DNA of 64,000 nt from positions 62,001 through 126,000 of the forward strand of contig NZ_JAQIYM010000005.1 in assembly GCF_028823535.1 (NCBI RefSeq), written 5' to 3'. The notes beneath the pieces are model-generated. The model was not told where the DNA came from and made no database searches. It worked only from the letters and a program-made list of their open reading frames with translations. This document shows, one piece after another, positions 42,704 to 52,715 of the stretch. Position numbers and translations under genes: made by a program. This DNA comes from Pseudomonas serbica (GTDB taxonomy: Bacteria > Pseudomonadota > Gammaproteobacteria > Pseudomonadales > Pseudomonadaceae). The stretch's first letter is position 1. Each line of letters starts with the position of its first letter.

Positions 42704-42724
42704 ATCTGCCCCACATTGGCAGAT
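42704..42724. promoter_or_regulatory. Hairpin in the kpsM upstream region
   Basis: Perfect 7-base stem ATCTGCC / GGCAGAT with a 7-base loop, about 60 bases upstream of kpsM. It may lie in the 5' leader of the capsule operon or be a regulator site. Confidence 0.35.
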
Positions 42725-42785
42725 AGTCCTCTGAATATGAATTCAAGCAACGCGTTTATCGCGGTGTTGTGCTGTGCGGTAAATC

Positions 42786-43580
42786 ATGCTGAAGCCCCGC
42801 TCCTCCCTGCAAATCAAAAAGTCCGTCATTTTCGCCTTGGTATTGCGCGAAGCGCGCGCGCGTATAGGCGCGAGCCGATTGGGCGCGGTGTGGACACTGC
42901 TAGAACCGATTGCTCACCTTCTAGTCTTGAGCGTCCTGTTTGCGCTGGTTCGCGGCAGAACGGTAGCCGGCCTCGAATTTCCAGTCTTCGTACTGGTTGG
43001 ACTTGCTCCGTTCCTACTCTTTCGCAACACAGCATTGCGCTTGATGGACAGCCCCAAGGAAAACCGCTCGCTGTTTGCCTACAAGCAGATCAAACCCCTC
43101 GACACCTTCATCGCCCGCGTCCTGGTGGAATTCAGCATTTCCGCCCTGGTCTACGCCATCCTGGTATTTGGCTTTGCCTGGTATGGTTTCGACATGTCGG
43201 TCAAGGCACCTATCCAATGGGTACTGACTATCCTGCTGGGCCTACTGTTTGCCTTCGGGCTGGGCATGCTGCTGGCCTTGATTGCCCATGCGATTCCGGG
43301 CGCCAAGATATTCATCCGCATGATGTTCTTCCCGCTGTATTTCATTTCCGGCGTGCTGATACCCGCGGCCTATCTGCCTCACGCGATGCTGCCTCTGTTA
43401 TTGCTCAACCCATTCCTGCACTTGCTGGAACTGATCCGCGCCGAGATCTTCCCCTACTACGTGCCCGTCGATGGCGTCTCTATTGAGTACGTAGTCGCTG
43501 TCACCCTGGTTTTGCTGTTCGTATCGCTCGGCACGTACCGGGTTCGTCGGCTGCATTTGATCTCCACCAAGAACGGCTAA
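42786..43580 (+). CDS. kpsM: Capsular polysaccharide ABC exporter permease (KpsM-like)
   Basis: 264 residues with six membrane segments of the ABC-2 permease family. The N-terminal LVLREARARIGASRLGAVWTL amphipathic/charged motif and FFPLYFISGVLIPAAYLPH before the last loop are typical of KpsM/CtrC/BexB. It forms the inner-membrane channel for lipid-linked capsule polymer with KpsT, whose gene follows by 13 bases. No strong ribosome site is visible before ATG 42786. First gene of the export operon. Confidence 0.95.
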   Translation: MLKPRSSLQIKKSVIFALVLREARARIGASRLGAVWTLLEPIAHLLVLSVLFALVRGRTVAGLEFPVFVLVGLAPFLLFRNTALRLMDSPKENRSLFAYKQIKPLDTFIARVLVEFSISALVYAILVFGFAWYGFDMSVKAPIQWVLTILLGLLFAFGLGMLLALIAHAIPGAKIFIRMMFFPLYFISGVLIPAAYLPHAMLPLLLLNPFLHLLELIRAEIFPYYVPVDGVSIEYVVAVTLVLLFVSLGTYRVRRLHLISTKNG

Positions 43581-43593
43581 CCGCAGGCTTACC

Positions 43594-44247
43594 GTGTTCG
43601 AGCTCAGAAATATCACCAAGTCGTACCTGACCCCCAAAGGGCGTCGCCATGTTTTCCGTGACCTGTCACTGAAGATCCCCGCCGATAAAAACATCGGCCT
43701 GATCGGGCGTAATGGCGCGGGTAAATCGACCCTGGTTCGCCTGTTGGGCGGTGCCGATGTGCCGGACTCCGGCACCATTGCCACCAACAAGAGCATCTCT
43801 TGGCCCGTCGGTTTGTCCGGCGGTTTCCAGGGCAGCATGACCGGTCGCGAAAACATCAAGTTCGTCAGCCGCGTATACGGTGCGGTCGGCGAAGCCATGC
43901 GTGCAAAGGTCGCCTACGTCGAAGACTTTGCCGAGATCGGCAGCTGGATTGATGAACCGGTAAAGACCTACTCCTCCGGCATGCGTTCGCGCCTGGCGTT
44001 CGGCCTGAGCATGGCCTTCGATTTCGATTACTACCTGATCGACGAAGTGATGTCGGTGGGTGATGCCCAGTTCAAGCGCAAATGCGCTGAAGTATTCGAA
44101 GAGCGCCTGAAGAAATCCAAGGTAGTGCTGGTTTCCCACAGCATGCCAGAAATCCAAAAGCTCTGTGACGTCGTGCTACTGGTGCGCGATGGCGGTGTCC
44201 AGATTTACGACGACGTCGCCGAAGGCATCAAGGCCTACAACACCTAA
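43594..44247 (+). CDS. kpsT: Capsular polysaccharide ABC exporter ATPase (KpsT-like)
   Basis: 217 residues starting at GTG 43594. ABC ATPase of the polysaccharide exporter subfamily: Walker A GRNGAGKST, the shortened signature YSSGMRSRLAFGLS, Walker B YYLIDEVMSVGD and switch histidine in LVSHS. Powers export through KpsM. The size matches KpsT/CtrD. Confidence 0.96.
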   Translation: MFELRNITKSYLTPKGRRHVFRDLSLKIPADKNIGLIGRNGAGKSTLVRLLGGADVPDSGTIATNKSISWPVGLSGGFQGSMTGRENIKFVSRVYGAVGEAMRAKVAYVEDFAEIGSWIDEPVKTYSSGMRSRLAFGLSMAFDFDYYLIDEVMSVGDAQFKRKCAEVFEERLKKSKVVLVSHSMPEIQKLCDVVLLVRDGGVQIYDDVAEGIKAYNT

Positions 44248-44298
44248 TCAATCCCCCCTTATATCGCAGCACCGTTCCACTTCAAGGATGCATCACAT

Positions 44299-45405
44299 AT
44301 GAGCAGTATGGGTAAACTCAAGGGCTGGCGCCTGGCAATTGGCTTGGTGGTTCTGCCACTGGCCTTGGCGGCCATCTACTACGGCATGTTCGCCATCGAC
44401 CGTTATGTCAGCTCCGCCCAGGTGGTGGTCCGCCAGGATGGCGGCAACCAGAACGCCGCGATGCCTGGGCTGGCCACCTTGCTGACCGGCACCAACCCAG
44501 CCTCCCGAGAGGAAACCCTCTACCTGCGCGAATACATTGTGTCGATGGACATGATGTTGCTGCTGGAAGAACGCCTGCACTGGATCGAGCAGTACGCCGC
44601 CCAACGCAACGATATTTTCTTCTGGTTGGACAAGGACGCCGAGCGTGAGGACCTGCTCGAGTACTACCAGCGCATGGTTTCCGCCCACTACGACGAAACC
44701 ACCGGCCTGCTACGGGTCGAGGTACAAGCCTTTACTCCGGAATTGTCGGAGCAGATGCTGCGCGCCATCCTTGAAGCCAGCGAACATTTCGTCAACGAAG
44801 TCAGCCACAGCATTGCCCGCGAGCAAATGAATTTCGCCACGGGCGAGCTGCAAACGGCACGTACAAACTATGCCGAGCGCAAAACCGAACTGATCGACTT
44901 CCAGAATGACAACAAGGTCCTGGATGGCGGCAACACTGCTCAAAGCCGCGCCACCATCATTGCCGACCTCGAAGGCCAGTACACCAAAGAACAGGCCGTG
45001 CTCACCGAAATGCTTTACAAGTTGCTGCCTGATTCGCCGCAGGTCAAACAGCAAAAGCAGAAGGTCAGCGCCATCACCCAGCAACTGGCCAAGGAAAAAC
45101 GCCTGTTGGTCTCGTCGCCCGACGGCTCCCAGCTGAACGTTGTCGCCTCGCGCTTCCAGCAGTTGACCCTGGACGCCGGCATCGCTGAAGAAAGCTACAA
45201 GACCGCAGTCGCCGCCCTCGACAATGCCCGCATCGAGGCCAGCAAGAAAATCCGCACCCTGGTCACCGTGGTGAGCCCGAACAGCCCCCAACTGGCCCTG
45301 TACCCAGAGCGCCTTTACAACCTGGCAACCATTTTGCTTGCCCTGCTCATGCTGTACGGCATAACCCGCTTCATCCTGGCTTCGATCGAGGATCACCGTG
45401 ATTAA
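44299..45405 (+). CDS. kpsE: Capsule export inner-membrane polysaccharide co-polymerase (KpsE-like)
   Basis: 368 residues: N-terminal membrane helix (LAIGLVVLPLALAAIYYGMF), a large periplasmic part with a long coiled coil (about 170-320) and a C-terminal membrane helix (LATILLALLMLYGITRFILA). This is the PCP-3 architecture of KpsE/CtrB/BexC, which links the ABC exporter to the outer-membrane KpsD channel. The last 8 bases overlap the kpsD-like start. Confidence 0.93.
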   Translation: MSSMGKLKGWRLAIGLVVLPLALAAIYYGMFAIDRYVSSAQVVVRQDGGNQNAAMPGLATLLTGTNPASREETLYLREYIVSMDMMLLLEERLHWIEQYAAQRNDIFFWLDKDAEREDLLEYYQRMVSAHYDETTGLLRVEVQAFTPELSEQMLRAILEASEHFVNEVSHSIAREQMNFATGELQTARTNYAERKTELIDFQNDNKVLDGGNTAQSRATIIADLEGQYTKEQAVLTEMLYKLLPDSPQVKQQKQKVSAITQQLAKEKRLLVSSPDGSQLNVVASRFQQLTLDAGIAEESYKTAVAALDNARIEASKKIRTLVTVVSPNSPQLALYPERLYNLATILLALLMLYGITRFILASIEDHRD

Positions 45406-46489
45406 ATCCCTTGTAGTCTCCCACAAGTTCAACCTGACACTGGCAGCAATAGCCCTGGCAACCCTGGGTCTGGCCGGATGCGGTGGCACCTTGTCGGGCG
45501 CCGGCCCGTACAAGGGCGATATCGAAAGCAAAAACCAGCCGTACAACTTGGTCGAAATCAACGCCAACACCATCGCCCCATACATGCGTGGTGCAGTACG
45601 CCCGATTCAATCGAGCATCGCTAAGCCAGTCGCTCCCTCTGCGCGACTGATGGCCGGTGACATTCTCAACGTACTGATTACCGACAACGCCCCCGAAGGC
45701 TCGGCACTGTTCGCCCCGCTGTCCACTGGCGGCACTCAGCTCAAGACCCGTATCGACGACCAGGGCATGATCTCCCTGCCCTACGTCGGGCGCCAGTTCG
45801 TCGCCGGCATGACGCTCAACGAAGTTGAGAACATGATCCGCAAACAGCTGAAAGGCGTGACCACCGACGTGCAGACCCATGTCGAACTGGTTGGCGATTT
45901 GTCGGGCTCTGTTCTGGTCGCAGGTGCGGTCAAATCTCCAGGCCGCTTCAGTACGCTGCAAGGCCCTCTGACACTGCTCGACGCCGTAAATCAGGCCGGC
46001 GGCCCCGTGATGGAGCCGCACTTGGTCAACGTTACCGTGCGCACTGGCAGCCAGGTTCAACAGTTCAACTATGAAGATGTACTGGCTGGCAACAACATGG
46101 TGCTACGCCCAAACTCGGAAGTGGTGCTGGACCGTGCTCGTCAGCGCTTCGTCGCAATGGGTGCAGTTGGCGAGCCAGGACTGAAAGACCTACCGAGCCA
46201 AAACACCAGCCTCTTGGACGCGCTGGGTAGTGTCGGCGGCCTGCGAGAAGCCAACGCAAACCCCGAAGGTGTTTTCGTGTTCCGCATGGGAGAGGGTACC
46301 AACCCGAAACCGACAGTACTACGACTGGACATGCGTGATCCGGCAGCGGTTTTCTACGCCCGCCAGATCATGATCAAGCCGGATGACACCATCTATGTGA
46401 CCAACGCAGCGATCTACGAGTGGCAAAAGGTTATCTCGCCAGTCGTACAGACAATGCTGTTGGGACGCGCCACGGGCGCCTACAAGTAA
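45398..46489 (+). CDS. kpsD: Outer-membrane capsule export lipoprotein (KpsD/CtrA/Wza-like)
   Basis: 363 residues with a lipoprotein signal (LATLGLAGC, lipidated Cys28). A poly_export domain (residues about 80-160, SARLMAGDILNVLITD and LPYVGRQFVAGMTLNEVE) and two SLBB-type beta-grasp domains (VLVAGAVKSPGRFST; VAMGAVGEPGLKDLP) follow. Forms the outer-membrane pore for the polysaccharide. Shorter than E. coli KpsD and closer to the CtrA/BexD type. Confidence 0.93.
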   Translation: MIKSLVVSHKFNLTLAAIALATLGLAGCGGTLSGAGPYKGDIESKNQPYNLVEINANTIAPYMRGAVRPIQSSIAKPVAPSARLMAGDILNVLITDNAPEGSALFAPLSTGGTQLKTRIDDQGMISLPYVGRQFVAGMTLNEVENMIRKQLKGVTTDVQTHVELVGDLSGSVLVAGAVKSPGRFSTLQGPLTLLDAVNQAGGPVMEPHLVNVTVRTGSQVQQFNYEDVLAGNNMVLRPNSEVVLDRARQRFVAMGAVGEPGLKDLPSQNTSLLDALGSVGGLREANANPEGVFVFRMGEGTNPKPTVLRLDMRDPAAVFYARQIMIKPDDTIYVTNAAIYEWQKVISPVVQTMLLGRATGAYK

Positions 46490-46518
46490 TGCTTTGAGCA
46501 AGAAAAACGTGCGACCCA

Positions 46519-46569
46519 GTTAGCTTGACTTACGCTCGCCTGTTAACAGGCTTTCGCAAGCAAGCTAAC
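46519..46569. repeat. Inverted repeat between kpsD and the large capsule gene
   Basis: GTTAGCTTG (46519-46527) pairs with CAAGCTAAC (46561-46569); in the loop the palindrome CTGTTAACAG (46540-46549). No T-run follows, so it is not a classical terminator. It marks the junction between export genes and the AT-rich specific region. Confidence 0.5.
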
Positions 46570-46678
46570 GAAATGTAGAACCTTTATTAACCCATGTCCG
46601 AACCATTGAGCGCCCGCTGACCTCACGAACGCTCAATAAGCTACTACGTTCACGGACCGATACTCTTCAGGATGAAAG

Positions 46679-49600
46679 ATGCGCTTCCAGAAAGCTTTAT
46701 TCATGTCAAACTTTGGTATCGACATGGGCTTGCCCGAGTTCCGGGTAGGCTCGTATGCGACCTATCTTTTGCCATTCAGCAAGGTTTTTGAAAAAGCCAC
46801 TGGAGGCGAATGCAAGTTTTTGCTTGGTTCTCACACGCTCGACCTGCTCAACCGAAAAAGCAAGATTACTGAAATCAATGCAAAGAATAGTTTTGTTGTA
46901 AGAGGCAAGGAGTACGCGAGCCTGTTCGGCCTAGGGGACGATTTCCTGCTTGAAAGCTACAATGATGCATATGGCGAGAAAGAAGAGCGGTACGTCCAGT
47001 ATTTCAAAAAGTTGTTTGGAGACTGGCAGCCAGACGTAATTTTTTGCTGGGAATTCCCAACAACCCTATTCAGAAGAATATTTCCGAAGGCATTGGTGTT
47101 GGACATCATGCCCGGGGCATACATGCGCCCACCTTATCCGAAAACCATTAGCGTGGACCCGGTGGGCTTGTATGCCAGTTCATTCCTTAAGAATTACGAT
47201 GATTCGCAAAACTTCGACGCATTGGGCGACACCAACGAATTCCTGAAAATTCGCGATCTGTACAGCCATTACTTTAATTACGACACCGATGTGAAAGACG
47301 TAATTCTGGACCTGGTTGATCCTGCCCGCAAATTTGAAAAGTATTGGCTGGTCCCAATGCAAATCTCAGGCTATTTTGGTTTTTATGAGAATTGCAAGTA
47401 CAAAGATCAGTTTGAATTCTTGACCGACGTATTAGAAAAAGCACCAAAAAACGTTGGGGTGATTGCCACCCAATATATCGGGAGTCTTGTATCTGAAAAG
47501 ACCCTGAACAACCGAAATCTTGGATACATCCGAAACCTGTACCAGAATTTCCTATACAGCACTGAATTTGAGAAACTGGATAATATCTCTCAATACATTG
47601 CTCCATGGGCAGATAGCGTCATCACCGTATCCAGCACTCTTGGCTTCCAAGCACTTTTGCACGAAAAGAAGTTAATTTCTCCTTCCACGTCTCATCTTTC
47701 TTACATTTCCTCCGGATATGAGGACGACGCACGCAAACCGGACGAAAGCCTTATCGCTTCACTGTTTTGCCGTCAAAATATTCTCGTCGAAAAATTACTT
47801 AACGATGTGGATTACTTTAAAGCCATCCTTGTCGGCTTGGACGAACGTAAAAGTGACTCCGCTATTGACGTACTATCCGCACTTCCACGACCTGCAAACC
47901 TATACAAAGATTATCTGTCTTACTCTCCGTTCAGCGGAGCGGATAACCAAATCAAAAAAATGGGTGGAATCATCAGCAGCAAGAAGAATTCGCTTCGCAG
48001 CCTGATTGATCGCATCGAAAAATACGATGTTGTTTCGTTCGATATTTTTGACACCCTGCTGAGAAGAACCGTATTCAAGCCGGAAGACGTATTTGTACTC
48101 ATCCAGAAAAAACTGGAAAACGAACACAAAGACTTACTTCCGACAGTCATTGTTAAGCGGTTCCCAGAATTGCGTGTCGGCTTCGAGCGCCAACTACGCA
48201 AGGAATATGACCAGCTTCATCACTCAACAGACGTTTACGCTGAAAAAAATGAAGAATTTTATAGCTTTGAAATTTACCAACGCATGCTGGCAGCATTCGG
48301 ACTGCACGCAGACCTCGCCGATCGGTTGCTAAATATTGAGCAGGAGGTTGAATTTTCCGTTCTTGAAGCTCGTTCGCTCGGTAAAGCTCTTTACGACGTC
48401 GCTATCGCGAAAGGAAAGCGCGTCCTTCTCATTTCCGACTTCACTCATACCGAATCTTTTGTGAACGAGGCAATCACCCAAGCCGGATACGTCGAACATG
48501 AGAAGTTGTACGTATCTTCTGAGATAGGCTTGAAGAAACACTCAGGGAATCTATTCAAGCATGTTATCGCCGACCTCGACATAAAACCTGAGTCTATTCT
48601 CCACATTGGCGACAACTCTACAGGCGATTTTCTGCGCGCCATTAATAACTCCATATTCCCAACCAAAATACTCTCAACCCGAGAGCGCATCAATCAGGTG
48701 TTTAAAAATCGCAAAATTGACCTTACTGTCTTCGATCAAAGCTTTTACTTGCGCACTGCGGCCAACTTGTACGCAGAAGAATACTACGATGCGCTATTGG
48801 TGGCCGGCGACAAGCCCGTAGACAGCGCAAAGGAAAAACGTGATCTGTTTTCGACGCCTGGAGAGTTTGGTTTCTTGGCGATAGGTCCTGTTATCTATGA
48901 ATTTACGAAGTGGATTCTCGACAACGCACTTGAGAAAAAATGTAAAAAAGTACTATTTTTTGCCCGTGACTGCTTCCTGCCATATGAAGTTGCTAAAAGG
49001 CTCGTACAAAGCATCGAAAAGTATCGCGACCTGCAACCAGTCTATCTGGCGGTTTCGAGAAAGGCACTGACATGCCTGAACCTTCATCAGCCCGATGATT
49101 GCTTCAAGGTACGAATTGACGATTTCTCTCGCCATCAGACGCTGGCGGAGCTTCTCAGCAGTCGATTCCGAATTGATGCCAGTCGCGTCGGTGAAAAGCA
49201 TCTTAAGAAGTGGAATATTGACGGCGTACAGACTTTGATCAAAGACACCACCCTTGGCGCAATCTACGGGTTGGTTCATGAATATCTTAAAGATGACTGG
49301 AAAGCATGGGACGATGTAAACGGCGTTTCTAAAGATGCATTCAGAGCTTACCTCGAAGAAAACGACGTAAATGGCGCTGACGATGTTGTTGCCGTCGACT
49401 TTGGCTATAAAGGTTCGGCACACTCCGTCGTGTCCGAATACTTCTCAAACAAGTTCATTCCACTGTTCTTCATGACTTACAATGGAGAGATGGGCAATGA
49501 TCCTTATCCAGACGCGAAAGCCTACCTATTCAATAACATGAATGTGAGGCATAAGACCTGCACCCCGCTTATTTCTCACAACTTGATAATCGAAACGATA

Positions 49601-50440
49601 ATTAATGAGCCATTAGGCAGTCTTAGTGCGTACAAATTGATTGACGGCCAGGTATATCTTGAGCGCGAAGAATTTGAAAGTGACATGCACAAGGCGAAAA
49701 TCAGAGCCATTCATAACGGCGTACTGAACTTTAGTGACCTGTGGATTCAGAAAATCGAACCCCTTGACGCCACTATAAAACTGGAAAGTAACTCGGCCAC
49801 TTACTTAATGACCCAGTTCTTCTCATACCCAGAGAACATTGACCTTGAGATTTTGAGAGGACTTGTTTTCGACAACGCATTCGCAGGAGCTGACAACACG
49901 TACATCCTTTCTCCACGCGGAGCGAATGAAAAAGACATCTGGAAAGAAGGCTTGACGCTCGTTAAGAAAAACGCAAAACCGACAAACGCTGTGTCTGCCG
50001 CTGCGACTAACGTAAAAAACATCACAACTGCAATAGTCAAAGCAACCGCCCCTATTGTTAAGGCCGCTACCTCGACCCCTAAGGCGGAAGCTCCCGCAAA
50101 ATCAGCGGCTCCGAAGGCTCCAGCGCCAGCGGCGAACCAGACCCCATCGAACCCGAAACCAACGCAGGCCCAACCCAAACCTGCTGCGCCTCCTGCGTAC
50201 ACTGGCGAAAAAAGCTATAAATCAGTAAAATCGCTGCATCGATCACAATTCTTGCACGCTCTTTCTTCAATCGCGTTCCCCGATAGAAGCTGTACGATTG
50301 ATCAAGAGTTGATTAGCCTAGTTACGTCAGAAGGCAAAAACCATGTTGCAATAAAATTCTTGAAGGCAAATGGTGGAATTTGGAGTTCAAAACTCTCATT
50401 GAAAGACAAAGTCTATCTATCAGCCTTCGGCAGTAAATAA
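46679..50440 (+). CDS. 1253-residue multidomain capsule protein: glycosyltransferase-like, HAD and tethered C-terminal domain
   Basis: Sits where serotype-specific synthesis genes are expected. Residues 1-420 resemble capsule GT-B-type proteins (VIFCWEFPTTLFRR, then ADSVITVSSTLGFQALLHEKK in pieces, reminiscent of the KpsC/KpsS C-terminal motif). Residues 445-665 are a HAD domain: motif I DIFD (Asp455, Asp458), motif II ISDF, Lys619-Lys620 region and motif IV GDNSTGD (Asp645). Residues 720-1090 hold LFFARDCFLPYEVAKRL and VVAVDFGYKGSAHSVV, as in large predicted hydrolases of the COG5610 kind. Residues 1094-1175 are an Ala/Pro/Lys-rich low-complexity tether, followed by an 80-residue C-terminal domain. 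Codon use is visibly AT-richer than in kpsMTED. Probably the capsule polymerase or a glycan phosphate-handling enzyme; function inferred only from place and domains. Confidence 0.85.
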   Translation: MRFQKALFMSNFGIDMGLPEFRVGSYATYLLPFSKVFEKATGGECKFLLGSHTLDLLNRKSKITEINAKNSFVVRGKEYASLFGLGDDFLLESYNDAYGEKEERYVQYFKKLFGDWQPDVIFCWEFPTTLFRRIFPKALVLDIMPGAYMRPPYPKTISVDPVGLYASSFLKNYDDSQNFDALGDTNEFLKIRDLYSHYFNYDTDVKDVILDLVDPARKFEKYWLVPMQISGYFGFYENCKYKDQFEFLTDVLEKAPKNVGVIATQYIGSLVSEKTLNNRNLGYIRNLYQNFLYSTEFEKLDNISQYIAPWADSVITVSSTLGFQALLHEKKLISPSTSHLSYISSGYEDDARKPDESLIASLFCRQNILVEKLLNDVDYFKAILVGLDERKSDSAIDVLSALPRPANLYKDYLSYSPFSGADNQIKKMGGIISSKKNSLRSLIDRIEKYDVVSFDIFDTLLRRTVFKPEDVFVLIQKKLENEHKDLLPTVIVKRFPELRVGFERQLRKEYDQLHHSTDVYAEKNEEFYSFEIYQRMLAAFGLHADLADRLLNIEQEVEFSVLEARSLGKALYDVAIAKGKRVLLISDFTHTESFVNEAITQAGYVEHEKLYVSSEIGLKKHSGNLFKHVIADLDIKPESILHIGDNSTGDFLRAINNSIFPTKILSTRERINQVFKNRKIDLTVFDQSFYLRTAANLYAEEYYDALLVAGDKPVDSAKEKRDLFSTPGEFGFLAIGPVIYEFTKWILDNALEKKCKKVLFFARDCFLPYEVAKRLVQSIEKYRDLQPVYLAVSRKALTCLNLHQPDDCFKVRIDDFSRHQTLAELLSSRFRIDASRVGEKHLKKWNIDGVQTLIKDTTLGAIYGLVHEYLKDDWKAWDDVNGVSKDAFRAYLEENDVNGADDVVAVDFGYKGSAHSVVSEYFSNKFIPLFFMTYNGEMGNDPYPDAKAYLFNNMNVRHKTCTPLISHNLIIETIINEPLGSLSAYKLIDGQVYLEREEFESDMHKAKIRAIHNGVLNFSDLWIQKIEPLDATIKLESNSATYLMTQFFSYPENIDLEILRGLVFDNAFAGADNTYILSPRGANEKDIWKEGLTLVKKNAKPTNAVSAAATNVKNITTAIVKATAPIVKAATSTPKAEAPAKSAAPKAPAPAANQTPSNPKPTQAQPKPAAPPAYTGEKSYKSVKSLHRSQFLHALSSIAFPDRSCTIDQELISLVTSEGKNHVAIKFLKANGGIWSSKLSLKDKVYLSAFGSK

Positions 50441-50448
50441 CTAAAATC

Positions 50449-50478
50449 GGGTATGCGCAGCACGAGTTGCGCATACTC
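50449..50478. other. Strong intergenic hairpin
   Basis: Stem GTATGCGCA (50451-50459) / TGCGCATAC (50468-50476) with loop gcacgagt, in the 106-base gap between the two AT-rich capsule genes. No T-run follows; possibly an attenuator or mRNA-stability structure. Confidence 0.5.
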
Positions 50479-50546
50479 GGCTGATAGAAGTTACGCGAAT
50501 ACTTCTGTCAGAGCCGAGAGCAACTCGCCTCCAACCATGATAAAAA

Positions 50547-51776
50547 ATGAATAAATCTATAATTAAATCTTCAAGTCATTTTCAGTTTATCGAATGCAAA
50601 GGGGCGGATACAGTAACTGTTATTTTTGCCGCCAGAAATGATCGCCCACCAAAGTTTACTTTCTGGAAAGCCGGAAACGCGCTCGACTCTCATGTTATTT
50701 TCCTCAATAGCGACGTACCTCAGTGGTATCGAGCTGGAGTACCTGGTATTTCAGGCGGAATTAGAGGCGCCGTTAAATCCATCCAAGATTTCAAGAATGA
50801 AGTAGGTGCCAAGCGACTCGTAATGACTGGTAGCAGCATGGGCGCATACGGGGCCTTGTTATACGGTTCTATGGCTAAAGCCGACCAAGTTCTAGCCTTC
50901 GGCGTTGAACCTATCCTCGGTGTACCTGGCGGAAAGACCGATATCACTCGGAACCATTTGCAATACGTCTACCCAGACTTAACAAGTCTTCACCTCCCCC
51001 CCACCACCGTCTACTATGGCGGAATGGACATCAACGATATTCTCGGCGCATGGTTACTCCACAAGCGAAAGCGCGCTGATATCATCTGCATCAAAGAGTC
51101 GCAACATGATAGTCCAGACTTTCTTAGTCGAAAGCAACGCTTGAACATCGTTTTTAATGACTTGGTTCAAGGTAACAAAATCAGTAACTTCGAGTATGCT
51201 GCAGGCGACGCAGGGGATGACAAAATCGTTCATTTCCTGTGGGAGTTAAACAATCTACTTGTTGAAAAAAACTGGCAGGAAATTGGAAAGCGCATAAAAT
51301 CGCAACCTCTGATTGCACTAGACAGCCCTTTAATTCAGTACCTTCAGGGCATCGCTAATTTCCGAAACAACGATATGAATGGTGCACTTGAAACACTCGA
51401 GCAGATGACATCACATACTCCAGGATTCTGGGAAGCGTGGATGAATCTCGGCGCCGTGAACCTGAAGCTCGGGAATTTCGACAAGGCGATAAAATCTTGC
51501 TGGAACGCGGTTAAGTTACGCCCTCATCGATCTATCGCCCATGTTCAGCTTTCACACGTTTATACGAAAGTAGGTATGAACGAGCAGGCGTTTGATCACG
51601 CTGAATGGGCATGCAAGCTAAACTATTCCAGGCCTGAATATTTCGACAATCTAGCGAAAATTGCGGACATCGTAAAACGTCCAGTTCCCGAGAAAAACAT
51701 TCTAGAGTTAAATTATGATAAAAATGTTAAGGCCGCTCAAGAGAAGTTCTCTGATTACGAGTTGAAGTTTTCATGA
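50547..51776 (+). CDS. Alpha/beta-hydrolase-like protein with C-terminal TPR repeats
   Basis: 409 residues. N-terminal half (20-210) has the nucleophile elbow LVMTGSSMGAYGALLYG with Ser97 in G-S-S-M-G; Asp161 (YYGGMDIND) and His187 (KESQHDSPDFL) are candidate triad partners. The second half (about 240-370) contains TPR-like helices (YLQGIANFRNNDMNGALETL, WMNLGAVNLKLGNFDKAIKS, VQLSHVYTKVGMNEQAFDHA). Possible role: esterase or acyltransferase acting on the capsule, with TPRs for partner binding. No signal peptide, so cytosolic. AT-rich like the preceding gene, and probably part of the same serotype-specific cassette. Function is inferred. Confidence 0.8.
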   Translation: MNKSIIKSSSHFQFIECKGADTVTVIFAARNDRPPKFTFWKAGNALDSHVIFLNSDVPQWYRAGVPGISGGIRGAVKSIQDFKNEVGAKRLVMTGSSMGAYGALLYGSMAKADQVLAFGVEPILGVPGGKTDITRNHLQYVYPDLTSLHLPPTTVYYGGMDINDILGAWLLHKRKRADIICIKESQHDSPDFLSRKQRLNIVFNDLVQGNKISNFEYAAGDAGDDKIVHFLWELNNLLVEKNWQEIGKRIKSQPLIALDSPLIQYLQGIANFRNNDMNGALETLEQMTSHTPGFWEAWMNLGAVNLKLGNFDKAIKSCWNAVKLRPHRSIAHVQLSHVYTKVGMNEQAFDHAEWACKLNYSRPEYFDNLAKIADIVKRPVPEKNILELNYDKNVKAAQEKFSDYELKFS

Positions 51777-51799
51777 GGTTGACTCCTCCTTTTCGTTAA

Positions 51800-52684
<885 letters not shown>

Positions 52685-52715
52685 AGCCAAGTCTGTTGAA
52701 ACAAGGATTGTGAAG

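Noticed and set aside
42695..43486. 263-residue plus-strand frame overlapping kpsM
   Set aside because: Runs in a different frame from kpsM and is not membrane-like, with shadow composition; kpsM shows all six membrane segments.
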